Of a stretch of 40,042 nt of DNA, positions 1-7,677 are shown piece by piece; positions within the stretch are counted from its first letter, which is position 1, and every line of letters starts with the position of its first letter. A program made the translations under genes and the position numbers. Origin of the DNA: Saccharothrix coeruleofusca (lineage in GTDB: Bacteria; Actinomycetota; Actinomycetes; Mycobacteriales; Pseudonocardiaceae); the NCBI RefSeq assembly GCF_014648515.1, contig NZ_BMRG01000001.1, forward strand, positions 273,672 through 313,713. Reading direction: 5' to 3'. The notes under the pieces are model-generated. The model was not told where the DNA came from and ran no database searches. It saw only the letters and a program-made list of their open reading frames with translations.

Positions 1-351
1 TGCGTCCGCATAGCCGCCATCTACGCCGCACTCGACCGCACGCCCCTGATCACCCCTGACCACTTGGAGGCAGCCGCAGCACTGGTCCGCTACTCCATCG
101 CTTCCGCCCGTGCCGTTCTCGGCAACGACCAGGAAGCGGACGAACTGGCCGCGTTCATCACGGCAGCCGGGGCGGAAGGCCGCACCCGCAAGGAGATCAC
201 CACCGTTCACTTCGGTGGCAACGCCAAACGACGCGGGATCGACCCGGCCCGGCTGCTGAACCACCTCACCGAGTCGGGCCGCATCACCCGCACTCAACGA
301 CCACCCGCCACAGGACGGGGACGCCCTACCGAGGTCTACACCGCCACCTGA
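1..351 (+). CDS. C-terminal part of a DUF3987-like replication/primase-type protein (5' end missing)
   Basis: The frame is open from the first base of the window, so the gene begins upstream and only 116 codons are seen. The TTG at 64 is an internal codon, not the start. The visible part begins with an alpha-helical segment (VRIAAIYAALD, then AAAALVRYSIASARAVLG) typical of the C-terminal helices of DUF3987/YfjI-type helicase-primase proteins carried by actinomycete integrative elements. It ends in a small basic region, with a predicted winged-helix-like segment around residues RTRKEITTVHFGG. Context (xis, int and a tRNA attachment site downstream) supports a role in replication of the element. 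The family name is recalled from this pattern and should be treated as probable. Confidence 0.6.
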   Translation, partial: CVRIAAIYAALDRTPLITPDHLEAAAALVRYSIASARAVLGNDQEADELAAFITAAGAEGRTRKEITTVHFGGNAKRRGIDPARLLNHLTESGRITRTQRPPATGRGRPTEVYTAT

Positions 352-358
352 ACGCCAC

Positions 359-473
359 GACGAACTTACGAACTATGCCTCTGACCAGGGCAAACGCTCC
401 CGACTTAGTTCGTCACCGACGAACTAAGTCCACCACGAAACCGCAGGTCAACCCCTTAGTTCGTAAGTTCGTC
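359..473. repeat. Nested inverted repeats built from an ACGAACT unit (iteron-like)
   Basis: GACGAACTTACGAACTA at 359-375 is matched by its exact reverse complement at 457-473 (17 bp, no mismatch). Inside lies a second perfect inverted repeat, GACTTAGTTCGTC at 402-414 and its complement at 418-430, with a 3-nt loop. The unit ACGAACT occurs about seven times on the two strands between 359 and 480. The block starts 8 bp after the stop codon of the replication-type gene. Such clusters are typical of plasmid iterons, replication origins or operator arrays. Which of these it is cannot be told from sequence. Confidence 0.85.
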
Positions 474-521
474 AAGTTCGCACCGCTCACCAAGACAGCA
501 CCGGCTACACCGGCCACTAGA

Positions 522-560
522 CAGGTTCGACCGGCGGCCTAGCGCCGCCGGTCGAACCTG
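522..560. terminator. 17-bp perfect hairpin between convergent genes
   Basis: CAGGTTCGACCGGCGGC at 522-538 pairs with its exact complement at 544-560 around a 5-nt loop. It lies between the stop of the plus-strand gene ending at 351 and the stop of the minus-strand gene ending at 601, where a bidirectional terminator is expected. There is no T-tract, which is usual in this group. Confidence 0.7.
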
Positions 561-600
561 TGGCCTCTACTACGGGAAGGCTAGTTCGCCGCAGACGGCA

Positions 601-888
601 TCAGATGAAGTCACCCCAGAGCCAGATCTCGGTACCCGTCTCGCCATCCATCAGACACTGAGCAGCTCGAACCGTCCCCCTCTCAATGAGGAGGTAAGCA
701 GCATTGTCACACTGACGGCGACCTTGGTCATTATTCGGCCACGGCCCACCGGCGATCCGCCACGCACTCGCCTGGAAATCGCTCGACGTCGAAGCTACGC
801 CAGCATGAGAGGTGAACGGAGATGCAAATAGCGCCACCACCAGCAGACCAAGGGTCGCGAACACACGGAAACTGATTTTATCCTTCAT
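601..888 (-). CDS. Small secreted protein of unknown function (95 aa)
   Basis: The ATG at 888 is chosen over an upstream in-frame start at 1014 because GAAGGGGG lies 3-10 nt before it and the protein then opens with a clear signal peptide: a basic start (MKDKISFR), a hydrophobic core (VFATLGLLVVALFA) and a likely cleavage site after SHA at residue 29. The mature part is about 66 residues, rich in Trp, Asn and Gln, with two cysteines (QCDNA and AAQCL) that could form one disulfide bond. No family is recognised. It is the only cargo-like gene seen in this end of the element and is transcribed against the replication gene. It could be a cell-surface or exclusion-type factor, but nothing in the sequence shows this. 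Confidence 0.65.
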   Translation of the reverse strand: MKDKISFRVFATLGLLVVALFASPFTSHAGVASTSSDFQASAWRIAGGPWPNNDQGRRQCDNAAYLLIERGTVRAAQCLMDGETGTEIWLWGDFI

Positions 889-1196
889 AAATCCCCCTTC
901 AGATTCAGCTACCGAATTAGCTTCATCTCGCAAAGTACCGCAACAAGTTCTCATGTCAACCGGTCCGCCAGTGACCGAAATCACCGGATTCACACCAGAC
1001 CGATCCACCGTCAAAAAGACGACTCAAGAAAACTAAATCCAATATTTCCCCCGTGAAGAGTCACGCCCGTTTAGAGGTTGCACTACTCCTAAAGGGCACA
1101 CAAACCAGTCGCACTCATAACAGAAAGTTACAAGTCTGACGAAAACACACCTCTGCTCTAATCGGCAGCGATCTTGACACGGAAGACGTTGCTGGT

Positions 1197-1220
1197 CCTG
1201 CCCTCCGCCCTCCGGGCAGG
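1197..1220. terminator. Short hairpin upstream of the CTAG cluster
   Basis: CCTGCCC at 1197-1203 pairs with GGGCAGG at 1214-1220 around a 10-nt loop. It sits in the non-coding stretch between the secreted-protein gene and xis. It may be a weak terminator or part of the xis leader. The rest of 889-1250 shows no gene that can be supported and is noticeably A+T-rich. Confidence 0.4.
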
Positions 1221-1250
1221 CGCATACCGCGCAGCTGCGCGAACGAACGC

Positions 1251-1333
1251 GCTAGGGCTAGCACGTCACCCCGCTAGACCTAGCACCCCTGCTAGCGCAT
1301 TACCTAGCGGCTGACCAGCCCGCTAGCGCCTAG
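1251..1333. promoter_or_regulatory. Cluster of eight CTAG motifs upstream of xis
   Basis: CTAG occurs at 1252, 1258, 1274, 1280, 1292, 1304, 1323 and 1330. A 14-nt unit, GCTAG-N2-GCTAGCAC-like, is seen twice (1251-1264 and 1273-1286), 22 bp apart, that is two helical turns. CTAG is rare in high-GC actinobacterial DNA, so eight copies in 83 bp is striking. The place, about 100 bp before the excisionase gene, fits an operator or recombinase-accessory binding array. No protein can be assigned. Confidence 0.6.
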
Positions 1334-1428
1334 CGCCACCCCCACCCGCCCCCGCATGGACAGCCCGCACCGGCCATCCGGCACCCCCGCGCGGCCCGCA
1401 CGCGCCACCACGGAAGGAACGCGAAGTC

Positions 1429-1644
1429 ATGGCCAGCACCGCCACCACGACCGCCGACCAGCCCCGCGCACTGCTGAGCGTGGAAGACGCCGCGCGGGCA
1501 CTGTCCATCGGCCGCACCACCATGTTCGGCCTCATCAAGTCCGGCGCGATCGCATCTGTCCAGATCGGACGCCTACGGCGCATCCCTTCCGCTGCTATCG
1601 CGGAGTTCACCGCACGCCTGATCGCCGAACAGCCTGCCGCCTAG
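1429..1644 (+). CDS. xis: Excisionase-type helix-turn-helix protein
   Basis: A 71-residue protein with one MerR/excisionase-like winged helix-turn-helix: LLSVEDAARALSIGRTTMF is the helix-turn-helix, and the following GLIKSGAIASVQIGRLRRIP has the wing with the usual R-x-RIP ending. GGAAGGAA precedes the ATG by about 10 nt. It lies 92 bp before the integrase on the same strand, the usual xis-int order of actinomycete integrative elements. Such proteins bend attachment-site DNA and direct the integrase to excision. The length and motif are typical, so the call is firm even though its target site is unknown. Confidence 0.85.
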   Translation: MASTATTTADQPRALLSVEDAARALSIGRTTMFGLIKSGAIASVQIGRLRRIPSAAIAEFTARLIAEQPAA

Positions 1645-1664
1645 CTCTCCAGCTGTTCCAGCCC

Positions 1665-1707
1665 GGTCACGTCCCCTCTCTGCCCAGGTCAGCAAGGGGA
1701 CGTGACC
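1665..1707 (+). terminator. 13-bp hairpin between xis and int
   Basis: GGTCACGTCCCCT at 1665-1677 is exactly complementary to 1695-1707, with a 17-nt loop. It ends 29 nt before the integrase start. It may act as an attenuator lowering int expression relative to xis, or as a protein-binding site. Confidence 0.55.
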
Positions 1708-1736
1708 AGCAGGCCAACTATCCGGGAGAACACCAC

Positions 1737-3059
1737 ATGCCACGCAAGAAACGTCCCGAGGGCACCCGCGCACCCAACGGCGCGAGCAGCATCTACTACG
1801 GCAGTGACGGCAAATGGCACGGCCGCGTCACGATGGGCGTGCGTGACGACGGCAAACCCGACCGGCGACACGTCAAACGCTCCACCGAGAAAGAGGTGAT
1901 CGACGCCGTACGCGACTTGGAGCGACAGCGTGACACCGGCCAAGTACGAAAGCCCGGTAGGGCATGGACCTTGGAAAAGTGGCTCACGCACTGGCTCGAC
2001 AACATCGCAACTCCGTCGATCACGCCGAACGCTGCCTCTGCCTACAGGTACGCGGTGCACAAGTGGTTGATCCCTGGTGTCGGTGCCCACCGACTAGACC
2101 GGCTACAGCCTGAACACCTCGAAAAGCTGTACGCCAGGATGCAGGCAGAAGGGAAGTCGGCAGGATACGCACACCAGGTGCACCGAACTGTGCGAACCGC
2201 GCTCAACGTCGCGGTAGCGCGGAAACACATCACGTCCAACCCCGCAGCTCTGGCGAAGGCGCCGCGCGTCGAGGAACAGGAAGTCATCCCGTTCACGGGC
2301 GAGGAGGCCCGACGAATCCTGAACCACTGCGTCAAGCGCCGCAACGGTGCGCGTTTCGCGATGGCGCTCGCACTCGGCCTGCGAAAGGGGGAGGCGCTAG
2401 GACTGAAGTGGTCCAGGATCGACCTGGGTAGCGGCATCCTCCGTACCCCGCGCCAGCTTCAGCGCCACAAGTGGCAGCACGGGTGCGCTGACCCTCACGA
2501 GTGCGGCTCCGCACGCCACAAGACCAAGCCCTGTAAGAAGAACTGCACGCAGCACCGACGCAAGCCGTGCCCACCACCCTGCCCGCCCTCGTGCACGGCG
2601 CACGCTTCGACGTGCCCGCAACGGCACGGCGGCGGACTCCGCGAGGTGGACGTGAAGTCGCGGGCCGGACGGCGTGCGGTTGGCATCCCGGCACCGCTGG
2701 TGAAGCTGCTCCGTGAGCACAAGGCCGCCCAGGACGCCGAACGCGAGCTTGCGGGGTCGGAGTGGCACGAGGGCGGTTGGGTGTTCGCGCAGCCGAACGG
2801 GAAGCCGATCGACCCGCGTCGCGACCATGACGAGTGGAAGGAGCTGCTGCGCGAAGCGGGAGTTCGTGACGCTCGCTTACACGATGCCCGGCACACGGCC
2901 GCCACGATGTTGATGGTGCTGGGTGTACCGCCCAGGGCCGTTATGGAGGTGATGGGCTGGTCTCAGGTGTCCATGACGGCCCGGTACCAGCACGTGCCAG
3001 CGGAGCTAGTGGCCAGCATCGCGCAACAGGTGGGAGGTCACCTGTGGGCGGGTGACTGA
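1737..3059 (+). CDS. int: Tyrosine-type site-specific integrase with Cys-rich insert
   Basis: A 440-residue phage/AICE-family integrase. The ATG at 1737 has GGGAGA 8 nt upstream. Reading further upstream in frame crosses the xis gene in another frame and is not credible. Order: N-terminal arm-binding region (about 1-75), core-binding SAM-like domain (about 75-175), then the catalytic domain with R in LGLRKGEALGL, K in VDVKSRAGRRA, H-x-x-R in HDARHTAA and the nucleophile Y in MTARYQHV. All key residues are present. Between the first Arg and the Lys there is an insert, residues 250-293, with eight cysteines and several histidines, suggestive of metal binding. Leu381, just before the HxxR motif, is encoded by the rare codon TTA (2877-2879). 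The gene reads towards the tRNA-Thr attachment site, as in pSAM2-like elements. Confidence 0.93.
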   Translation: MPRKKRPEGTRAPNGASSIYYGSDGKWHGRVTMGVRDDGKPDRRHVKRSTEKEVIDAVRDLERQRDTGQVRKPGRAWTLEKWLTHWLDNIATPSITPNAASAYRYAVHKWLIPGVGAHRLDRLQPEHLEKLYARMQAEGKSAGYAHQVHRTVRTALNVAVARKHITSNPAALAKAPRVEEQEVIPFTGEEARRILNHCVKRRNGARFAMALALGLRKGEALGLKWSRIDLGSGILRTPRQLQRHKWQHGCADPHECGSARHKTKPCKKNCTQHRRKPCPPPCPPSCTAHASTCPQRHGGGLREVDVKSRAGRRAVGIPAPLVKLLREHKAAQDAERELAGSEWHEGGWVFAQPNGKPIDPRRDHDEWKELLREAGVRDARLHDARHTAATMLMVLGVPPRAVMEVMGWSQVSMTARYQHVPAELVASIAQQVGGHLWAGD

Positions 3060-3090
3060 GACCCCATCTGAGACCCGCCACGATCATGAA

Positions 3091-3130
3091 GCTACCCCCT
3101 GACCAGGGTTTCCACTGGTCAGGGGGTAGC
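3091..3130. terminator. 16-bp perfect hairpin between int and tRNA-Thr
   Basis: GCTACCCCCTGACCAG at 3091-3106 pairs without mismatch with 3115-3130 around an 8-nt loop. It lies between the convergent int and tRNA genes and probably ends transcripts in both directions. It could also belong to the attachment region. Confidence 0.75.
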
Positions 3131-3138
3131 TGTTCCTG

Positions 3139-3211
3139 AGCCGGTGAGGGGACTTGAACCCCTAACCTTTCGCTTACAAGGCGAGTGCTCTGCCAGTTGA
3201 GCTACACCGGC
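3139..3211 (-). tRNA. tRNA-Thr (anticodon TGT), attachment site of the element
   Basis: The reverse complement folds as a full cloverleaf of 73 nt: 7-bp acceptor stem GCCGGTG/CACCGGC, 4-bp D stem GCTC/GAGC, anticodon stem CTCGC/GCGAA with loop CTTGTAA, and T stem AGGGG/CCCCT with loop TTCAAGT. The anticodon is TGT, reading ACA. CCA is not encoded. The outermost pair of the anticodon stem is C-A, a mismatch. Since the 3' part of this tRNA is presumably supplied by the integrated element, the mismatch may mark the crossover region. This is inference. Confidence 0.92.
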
Positions 3212-3646
3212 CGGGCCGACGGCCGGGAACATCGTAAGCGCCCGCACCAGGTTCCACCTGCGGATTGCGGTGCACCGGGCGTCGGTCGCCGCTGGTCCTT
3301 CCGGAGTGCCCGATTCTGGCCGAGTGGCCCACTCGGGGAGAAAACCGCTGGTCAGGGCCTCGCGACAGGCTCGACGGAATGTGATCAACTCACCCCCGAA
3401 GGGTACCCCTTCGGGGGGTGTCGCACGACACACCATCAGGTGGCCGGTAGCGGCGTGGCGCGCCCCGCCGCGCGGCCCGGCGCACGCTGGTGACCTGCGG
3501 CGGTGGCCCGCGGCTGCCCGGTCGGACGCAAGCTCGACGTCGAGTGGAGTGAATCGGTGTGACCGCCATGACGGCCGGGCATACCAGCGGGACCTTCCCA
3601 CTAACCTCTCACGTGGGCGAGACGATCCCTGAGGAGGCGTTACCCG
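3212..3646 (+). promoter_or_regulatory. Non-coding leader region of otsA
   Basis: No gene is supported in these 435 bp. A strong stem (CCCCCGAAGGG at 3393-3403 with 3407-3417, 3-nt loop) may isolate the trehalose genes from the tRNA side. A TANNNT hexamer, TAACCT at 3602-3607, lies about 40 nt before the otsA start and is a possible -10 element. GAGGAGG at 3631-3637 is the ribosome binding site of otsA. No convincing -35 element was found. Confidence 0.45.
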
Positions 3647-5083
3647 GTGAGCAGCATCGGCGAGCACGGCGCGGACTTCCTGGTCGTGGCCAACCGCCTA
3701 CCTGTCGACCTGGAACGCCTGGAGGACGGGACGCAGCGCTGGAAGCACAGCCCCGGTGGCCTGGTGAGCGCGCTCGAACCCTTCCTGCGGGCGCACAGCG
3801 GCGCGTGGGTCGGCTGGCCCGGCATCGCCGACGCGGAGGTGGACGCCTTCGAGGAGGACGGCCTGCAGCTGCACCCGGTGGGGCTCAGCGCCGCCGAGGT
3901 GGCCGACTACTACGAGGGCTTCTCCAACGGCACGCTGTGGCCGCTCTACCACGACGTGGTGGCGCCGCCCGCGTTCCACCGGCACTGGTGGAACGCCTAC
4001 GTGCGGGTCAACCAGCGGTTCGCGGACGTGACCGCGAAGGTCGCCGCGCAGGGCGCGACCGTGTGGGTGCAGGACTACCAGCTCCAGCTGGTCCCCGCGA
4101 TGCTCCGCGAGCTGCGCCCGGACCTGCGCATCGGCTTCTTCCTGCACATCCCGTTCCCGCCGGTGGAGCTGTTCATGCAGCTGCCGTGGCGCACCGAGAT
4201 CATCCGCGGCCTGCTGGGCGCGGACCTGGTCGGCTTCCACCGGCCCGGCGGCGCGCAGAACTTCCTGTGGCTGGCCCGGCGGCTGGTCGGCCTGGAGCCC
4301 AGCCGCGGCGCGGTGGGCGTGCGCACCCGCCCCGGTGTGGTGCAGGTCGGGGACCGCACGGTCCGGGTGGGCGCGTTCCCCATCTCCATCGACTCCTCGT
4401 CGCTGGACGCGCTGGCGCGCAGCAAGGAGGTCCAGGCGCGGGCCAAGCAGATCCGCGAGGACCTCGGCAACCCGAAGAAGATCCTGCTCGGGGTGGACCG
4501 GCTGGACTACACCAAGGGCATCGACGTGCGGCTGCGGGCGCTCAACGAGCTGCTCGTCGACGGGCGCGTCAACCCCGAGGACGTGGCCATGGTGCAGCTG
4601 GCCACGCCCAGCCGGGAGCGGGTCGAGCACTACAAGCAGATGCGCGGGGACATCGAGCAGATCGTCGGCCGGATCAACGGCGAGTTCTCCACCGTCGGCC
4701 ACCCGGTCGTGCACTACCTTCACCAGTCCGTGGACCGCAAGGAGCTGGCCGCGTTCATGACGGCGGCGGACGTCATGGTCGTGACCCCGGTCCGCGACGG
4801 GATGAACCTGGTCTGCAAGGAGTACGTGGCCACCCGCTACGACCTGGGCGGCGCGCTGGTGCTCAGCGAGTTCGCGGGCGCGGCGGCCGAGCTGACCTCG
4901 GCGTTCCTGGTCAACCCGCACGACCTGGACGGCGTGAAGAACGCCCTGGAAGCCGCCCTCACGGTCGATCCGGCCGAAGGTCGCCGTAGGATGCGCGCTC
5001 TGCGTCGCCAAGTCCTCACGCACGACGTCGACCGCTGGGCGCGTTCGTTCCTTGATGCCTTGGGGACGCAGACCGCGTTCTGA
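3647..5083 (+). CDS. otsA: Trehalose-6-phosphate synthase (GT20)
   Basis: 478 residues, the normal bacterial OtsA length. It transfers glucose from a nucleotide sugar (UDP- or GDP-glucose) to glucose-6-phosphate in the cytoplasm. Visible motifs: NRLP at 16-19, SPGGL at 35-39 (phosphate-binding loop), [27 protein letters not shown], the sugar-nucleotide phosphate ligands R285 and K290 in [11 protein letters not shown], and [17 protein letters not shown] near the C terminus. GTG is the start, with GAGGAGG 9 nt upstream. The next gene, 52 bp downstream on the same strand, carries the phosphatase that completes the two-step OtsAB pathway. The Gln in the DYQL motif, where E. coli has His, is common in actinobacterial versions as I recall them. 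Confidence 0.96.
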   Translation: MSSIGEHGADFLVVANRLPVDLERLEDGTQRWKHSPGGLVSALEPFLRAHSGAWVGWPGIADAEVDAFEEDGLQLHPVGLSAAEVADYYEGFSNGTLWPLYHDVVAPPAFHRHWWNAYVRVNQRFADVTAKVAAQGATVWVQDYQLQLVPAMLRELRPDLRIGFFLHIPFPPVELFMQLPWRTEIIRGLLGADLVGFHRPGGAQNFLWLARRLVGLEPSRGAVGVRTRPGVVQVGDRTVRVGAFPISIDSSSLDALARSKEVQARAKQIREDLGNPKKILLGVDRLDYTKGIDVRLRALNELLVDGRVNPEDVAMVQLATPSRERVEHYKQMRGDIEQIVGRINGEFSTVGHPVVHYLHQSVDRKELAAFMTAADVMVVTPVRDGMNLVCKEYVATRYDLGGALVLSEFAGAAAELTSAFLVNPHDLDGVKNALEAALTVDPAEGRRRMRALRRQVLTHDVDRWARSFLDALGTQTAF

Positions 5084-5135
5084 ATCAGTTCAGACCACAT
5101 CCCTGACCTGTCCCACCGAGCATTGAGGAGGGGCG

Positions 5136-7667
5136 TTGACCGCCGAGGCCCTCCCCGCCGAACTCCGCCGCGCGCTGGTCCAACTGGCCCGCACACCGCG
5201 CCTGCTGGTCGCGTGCGACTACGACGGGACACTTGCCCCGATCGTGGAAAACCCGGAGGACGCGCGCCCGCTGCCCGAGTCGGTGGGCGCGCTGCGCTCA
5301 CTGGCCGGGCTGCACGAGACGACGACGGCGGTGATCTCCGGCCGGGCCCTGCGCGACCTGGCCATCCTGTCCCGACTGCCCTCCGAGGTCCACCTGGTCG
5401 GCTCGCACGGCTCGGAGTTCGACGTGGGCTTCGTGCACGCGCTCGACGCCGACGCCCGCGCCCTGCACCGCAGGCTGGAGGAGGAGCTGGACCGCGTGGT
5501 CGCCGACCACGAGGGCGTCACCCTGGAGGTCAAGCCCGCCAGCATCGCGGTGCACGTCCGCCGCGCCGAGCCCGCCGTGGGGGAGCGGGTTCTCGACGCC
5601 GTCCGCTCCGGCCCGTGCACCTGGGAAGGTGTGCAGGTCACCGAGGGCAAGGCGGTGATCGAGCTGGCCGTGGTGCAGACCGACAAGGGCCACGCCCTGG
5701 ACGTGCTGCGGCACCGCGTGTCGGCCACCGCCGCGATGTTCGTCGGCGACGACGTGACCGACGAGAAGGCCTTCGCCCGGCTCAGCGGCCCGGACGTGGG
5801 CATCAAGGTCGGCCACACCGAGTCGCTGGCCGAGTTCACCATCGAGGACACCGTCGACGTGGCCACGGTGCTGGCGTTCCTGCTGGAGGAGCGGCGCAAC
5901 TGGCTGCACGGCGACCAGGCCGTGCCCATCGAGCGGCTGACCATGCTGGCCAACGAGCGCTCGGTGGCCCTGGTGACCCCGGACGCGCGGCTGAACTGGC
6001 TGTGCCACCCGGAGCCGGACTCGGCCGCGGTGTTCGCCGACCTGCTCGGCGGCCCCGCCGCGGGGCACTTCTCGATCAAGCCCGAGCACGGGTCGCTGCC
6101 GCTGGGCCAGCGCTACGTGCCCGGCACGATGATCGTGGAGACCCGCTGGTCGCGGCTGCTGGTCACGGACTACCTCGACCACGACCAGCCCTCGCACCGC
6201 ACCGACCTGGTGCGCCGGATCAGCGGCTCGACCAACGCGGTGATCACCTTCGCGCCGCGCCCGGAGTTCGGCCAGGTGCCGGTGCGGCTGCTGCGCGAGC
6301 GCGACGGCCTGCGCGTGGTCGGCACCTCGGACCCGATGGTGCTGCGCTCCCCCGGCGTGGACTGGCAGATCACCAGCGACGGGATGCAGGAGACCGCCAC
6401 CGCGGTGGTCCGCCCGCGCGAGGGCGCGCCGATCCTGCTGGAGCTGCGCTGCGGCACCGACGACCTGTCCGAGGCCACCCTGGGCGAGCCGGAGCGGCGC
6501 GCGCGGGCGGGCAGCTACTGGTCGGACTGGGCGGCCACGCTGAAGCTGCCGCAGGTGGAGCCGGACCTGGTGCTGCGCTCCGCGCTGACGCTCAAGGGCC
6601 TGGTGCACCACGACACCGGGGCGATCATGGCCGCCGCCACCACCTCGCTGCCCGAGGAGCTGGGCGGCATCCGCAACTGGGACTACCGGTACTGCTGGCT
6701 GCGCGACGCGGCGCTGACCGCGCAGGCGCTGGTGTCGCTGGGCTCGCTGGGCGAGGCCGAGGCGTTCCTGGGCTGGGTGCACGGCGTGCTGGCCACGCTG
6801 CCGGGCCCGGAGCGGCTGCACCCGCTGTACACGCTGCAGGGCACCATGCTGGGCGCCGAGGCGGTCATCGACACCCTGCCCGGCTACGCGGGCTCCCGCC
6901 CGGTCCGGGTGGGCAACCTGGCCAACCAGCAGGTCCAGCTGGACGTGTTCGGCCCGGTGGTGGACCTGGTGGCGCAGCTGGCCAGGGCCAGGGGCTCGCT
7001 GACCGACCAGGACTGGCGGATGGTGCAGGCGATGGCCGAGGCGGTCGCCCGCCGCTGGCACGAGCCCGACCACGGCATCTGGGAGGAGCGGCACGCGCCG
7101 CGCCACCACGTGTACTCCAAGGTCATGTGCTGGGTGACGCTGGACCGCGCGGTGCGGCTGGCCGAGGACTACCGGCGCGACATCGACCCGTCGTGGCCGG
7201 TGCTGCGCGACACCATCGCCAACGACGTGCTCAAGCACGGCTGGAGCGACGAGGCGCAGTCGTTCACCACCGCCTACGACGGCGACGACCTGGACGCCGC
7301 GTCGCTGCACGTGGGCCTGGCGGGGCTGATCGACCCGACCGACGAGCGGTTCCAGGCCACGGTGACCGCCATCGAGGCCGAGCTGCGGTCCGGTTCGACG
7401 GTCTACCGCTACCGCCGCGACGACGGCCTGCCCGGCGACGAGGGCGGCTTCCACCTGTGCGCGGCGTGGATGATCGAGGCGTACCTGCTCACCGGCAGGC
7501 GCACCGAGGCCGAGGAGCTGTTCGCGCAGATGGTGGACGCGGCCGGGCCGACCGGCCTGCTGCCCGAGGAGTACGACCCGATCGCGGAGCGCTCCCTGGG
7601 CAACCACCCGCAGGCGTACAGCCACCTGGGCCTGATCCGCTGCGCCCAGCTGCTGGCCGCCAAGTAA
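5136..7667 (+). CDS. otsB: Trehalose-6-phosphate phosphatase fused to a GH15 glucoamylase/trehalase-like domain
   Basis: 843 residues in two parts. Residues about 1-250 are a HAD-type trehalose phosphatase: nucleophile D28 and D30 in DYDGTLAPI, SGR loop, and GDDVTDEKAF at 204-213. Residues about 260-843 are a GH15-type (alpha/alpha)6 barrel with RNWDYRYCWLRDA at 513-525, GIWEE at 647-651 (E650/E651, likely catalytic acid region) and LPEEYDP with LGNHPQAYSHLGLI near the end (E811/E812, likely catalytic base). GH15 members in mycobacteria include a phosphate-dependent trehalase, so one chain may both make and split trehalose. TTG at 5136 is the only plausible start, with GAGGAGGGG just upstream. 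Such fusions are seen in related actinomycetes, and the activity of the second domain is not certain. Confidence 0.92.
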   Translation: MTAEALPAELRRALVQLARTPRLLVACDYDGTLAPIVENPEDARPLPESVGALRSLAGLHETTTAVISGRALRDLAILSRLPSEVHLVGSHGSEFDVGFVHALDADARALHRRLEEELDRVVADHEGVTLEVKPASIAVHVRRAEPAVGERVLDAVRSGPCTWEGVQVTEGKAVIELAVVQTDKGHALDVLRHRVSATAAMFVGDDVTDEKAFARLSGPDVGIKVGHTESLAEFTIEDTVDVATVLAFLLEERRNWLHGDQAVPIERLTMLANERSVALVTPDARLNWLCHPEPDSAAVFADLLGGPAAGHFSIKPEHGSLPLGQRYVPGTMIVETRWSRLLVTDYLDHDQPSHRTDLVRRISGSTNAVITFAPRPEFGQVPVRLLRERDGLRVVGTSDPMVLRSPGVDWQITSDGMQETATAVVRPREGAPILLELRCGTDDLSEATLGEPERRARAGSYWSDWAATLKLPQVEPDLVLRSALTLKGLVHHDTGAIMAAATTSLPEELGGIRNWDYRYCWLRDAALTAQALVSLGSLGEAEAFLGWVHGVLATLPGPERLHPLYTLQGTMLGAEAVIDTLPGYAGSRPVRVGNLANQQVQLDVFGPVVDLVAQLARARGSLTDQDWRMVQAMAEAVARRWHEPDHGIWEERHAPRHHVYSKVMCWVTLDRAVRLAEDYRRDIDPSWPVLRDTIANDVLKHGWSDEAQSFTTAYDGDDLDAASLHVGLAGLIDPTDERFQATVTAIEAELRSGSTVYRYRRDDGLPGDEGGFHLCAAWMIEAYLLTGRRTEAEELFAQMVDAAGPTGLLPEEYDPIAERSLGNHPQAYSHLGLIRCAQLLAAK

Positions 7668-7677
7668 CCGCTCGCGC

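Larger units (their letters stand above)
1..3211. mobile_element. Right end of an integrated AICE/pSAM2-like element in tRNA-Thr (left end outside the window)
   Basis: The stretch holds, in order, the end of a replication/primase-type gene, repeat-rich non-coding DNA, a small secreted protein, an excisionase, a tyrosine integrase and a tRNA gene whose 3' end faces the integrase stop codon. In actinomycete integrative elements of the pSAM2 type, int lies next to the attachment site, which is the 3' part of a tRNA. The DNA between about 880 and 1200 is clearly richer in A+T than the chromosomal genes that follow, consistent with transfer. No second copy of the tRNA 3' end is visible inside the window, so the other attachment site must lie upstream. 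That int and xis look intact suggests, but does not prove, that the element can still excise. Confidence 0.75.

Noticed and set aside
1356-1736. N-terminal extension of the integrase to an ATG at 1356
   Set aside because: The extension overlaps xis in another frame and lacks integrase-like sequence. ATG 1737 has a ribosome binding site and begins a standard integrase N terminus.
3380-3394. Crp-like TGTGATCAACTCAC before otsA
   Set aside because: The spacer is five, not six, bases and the last A is missing, so it does not meet the pattern that 12763-12778 fulfils exactly.
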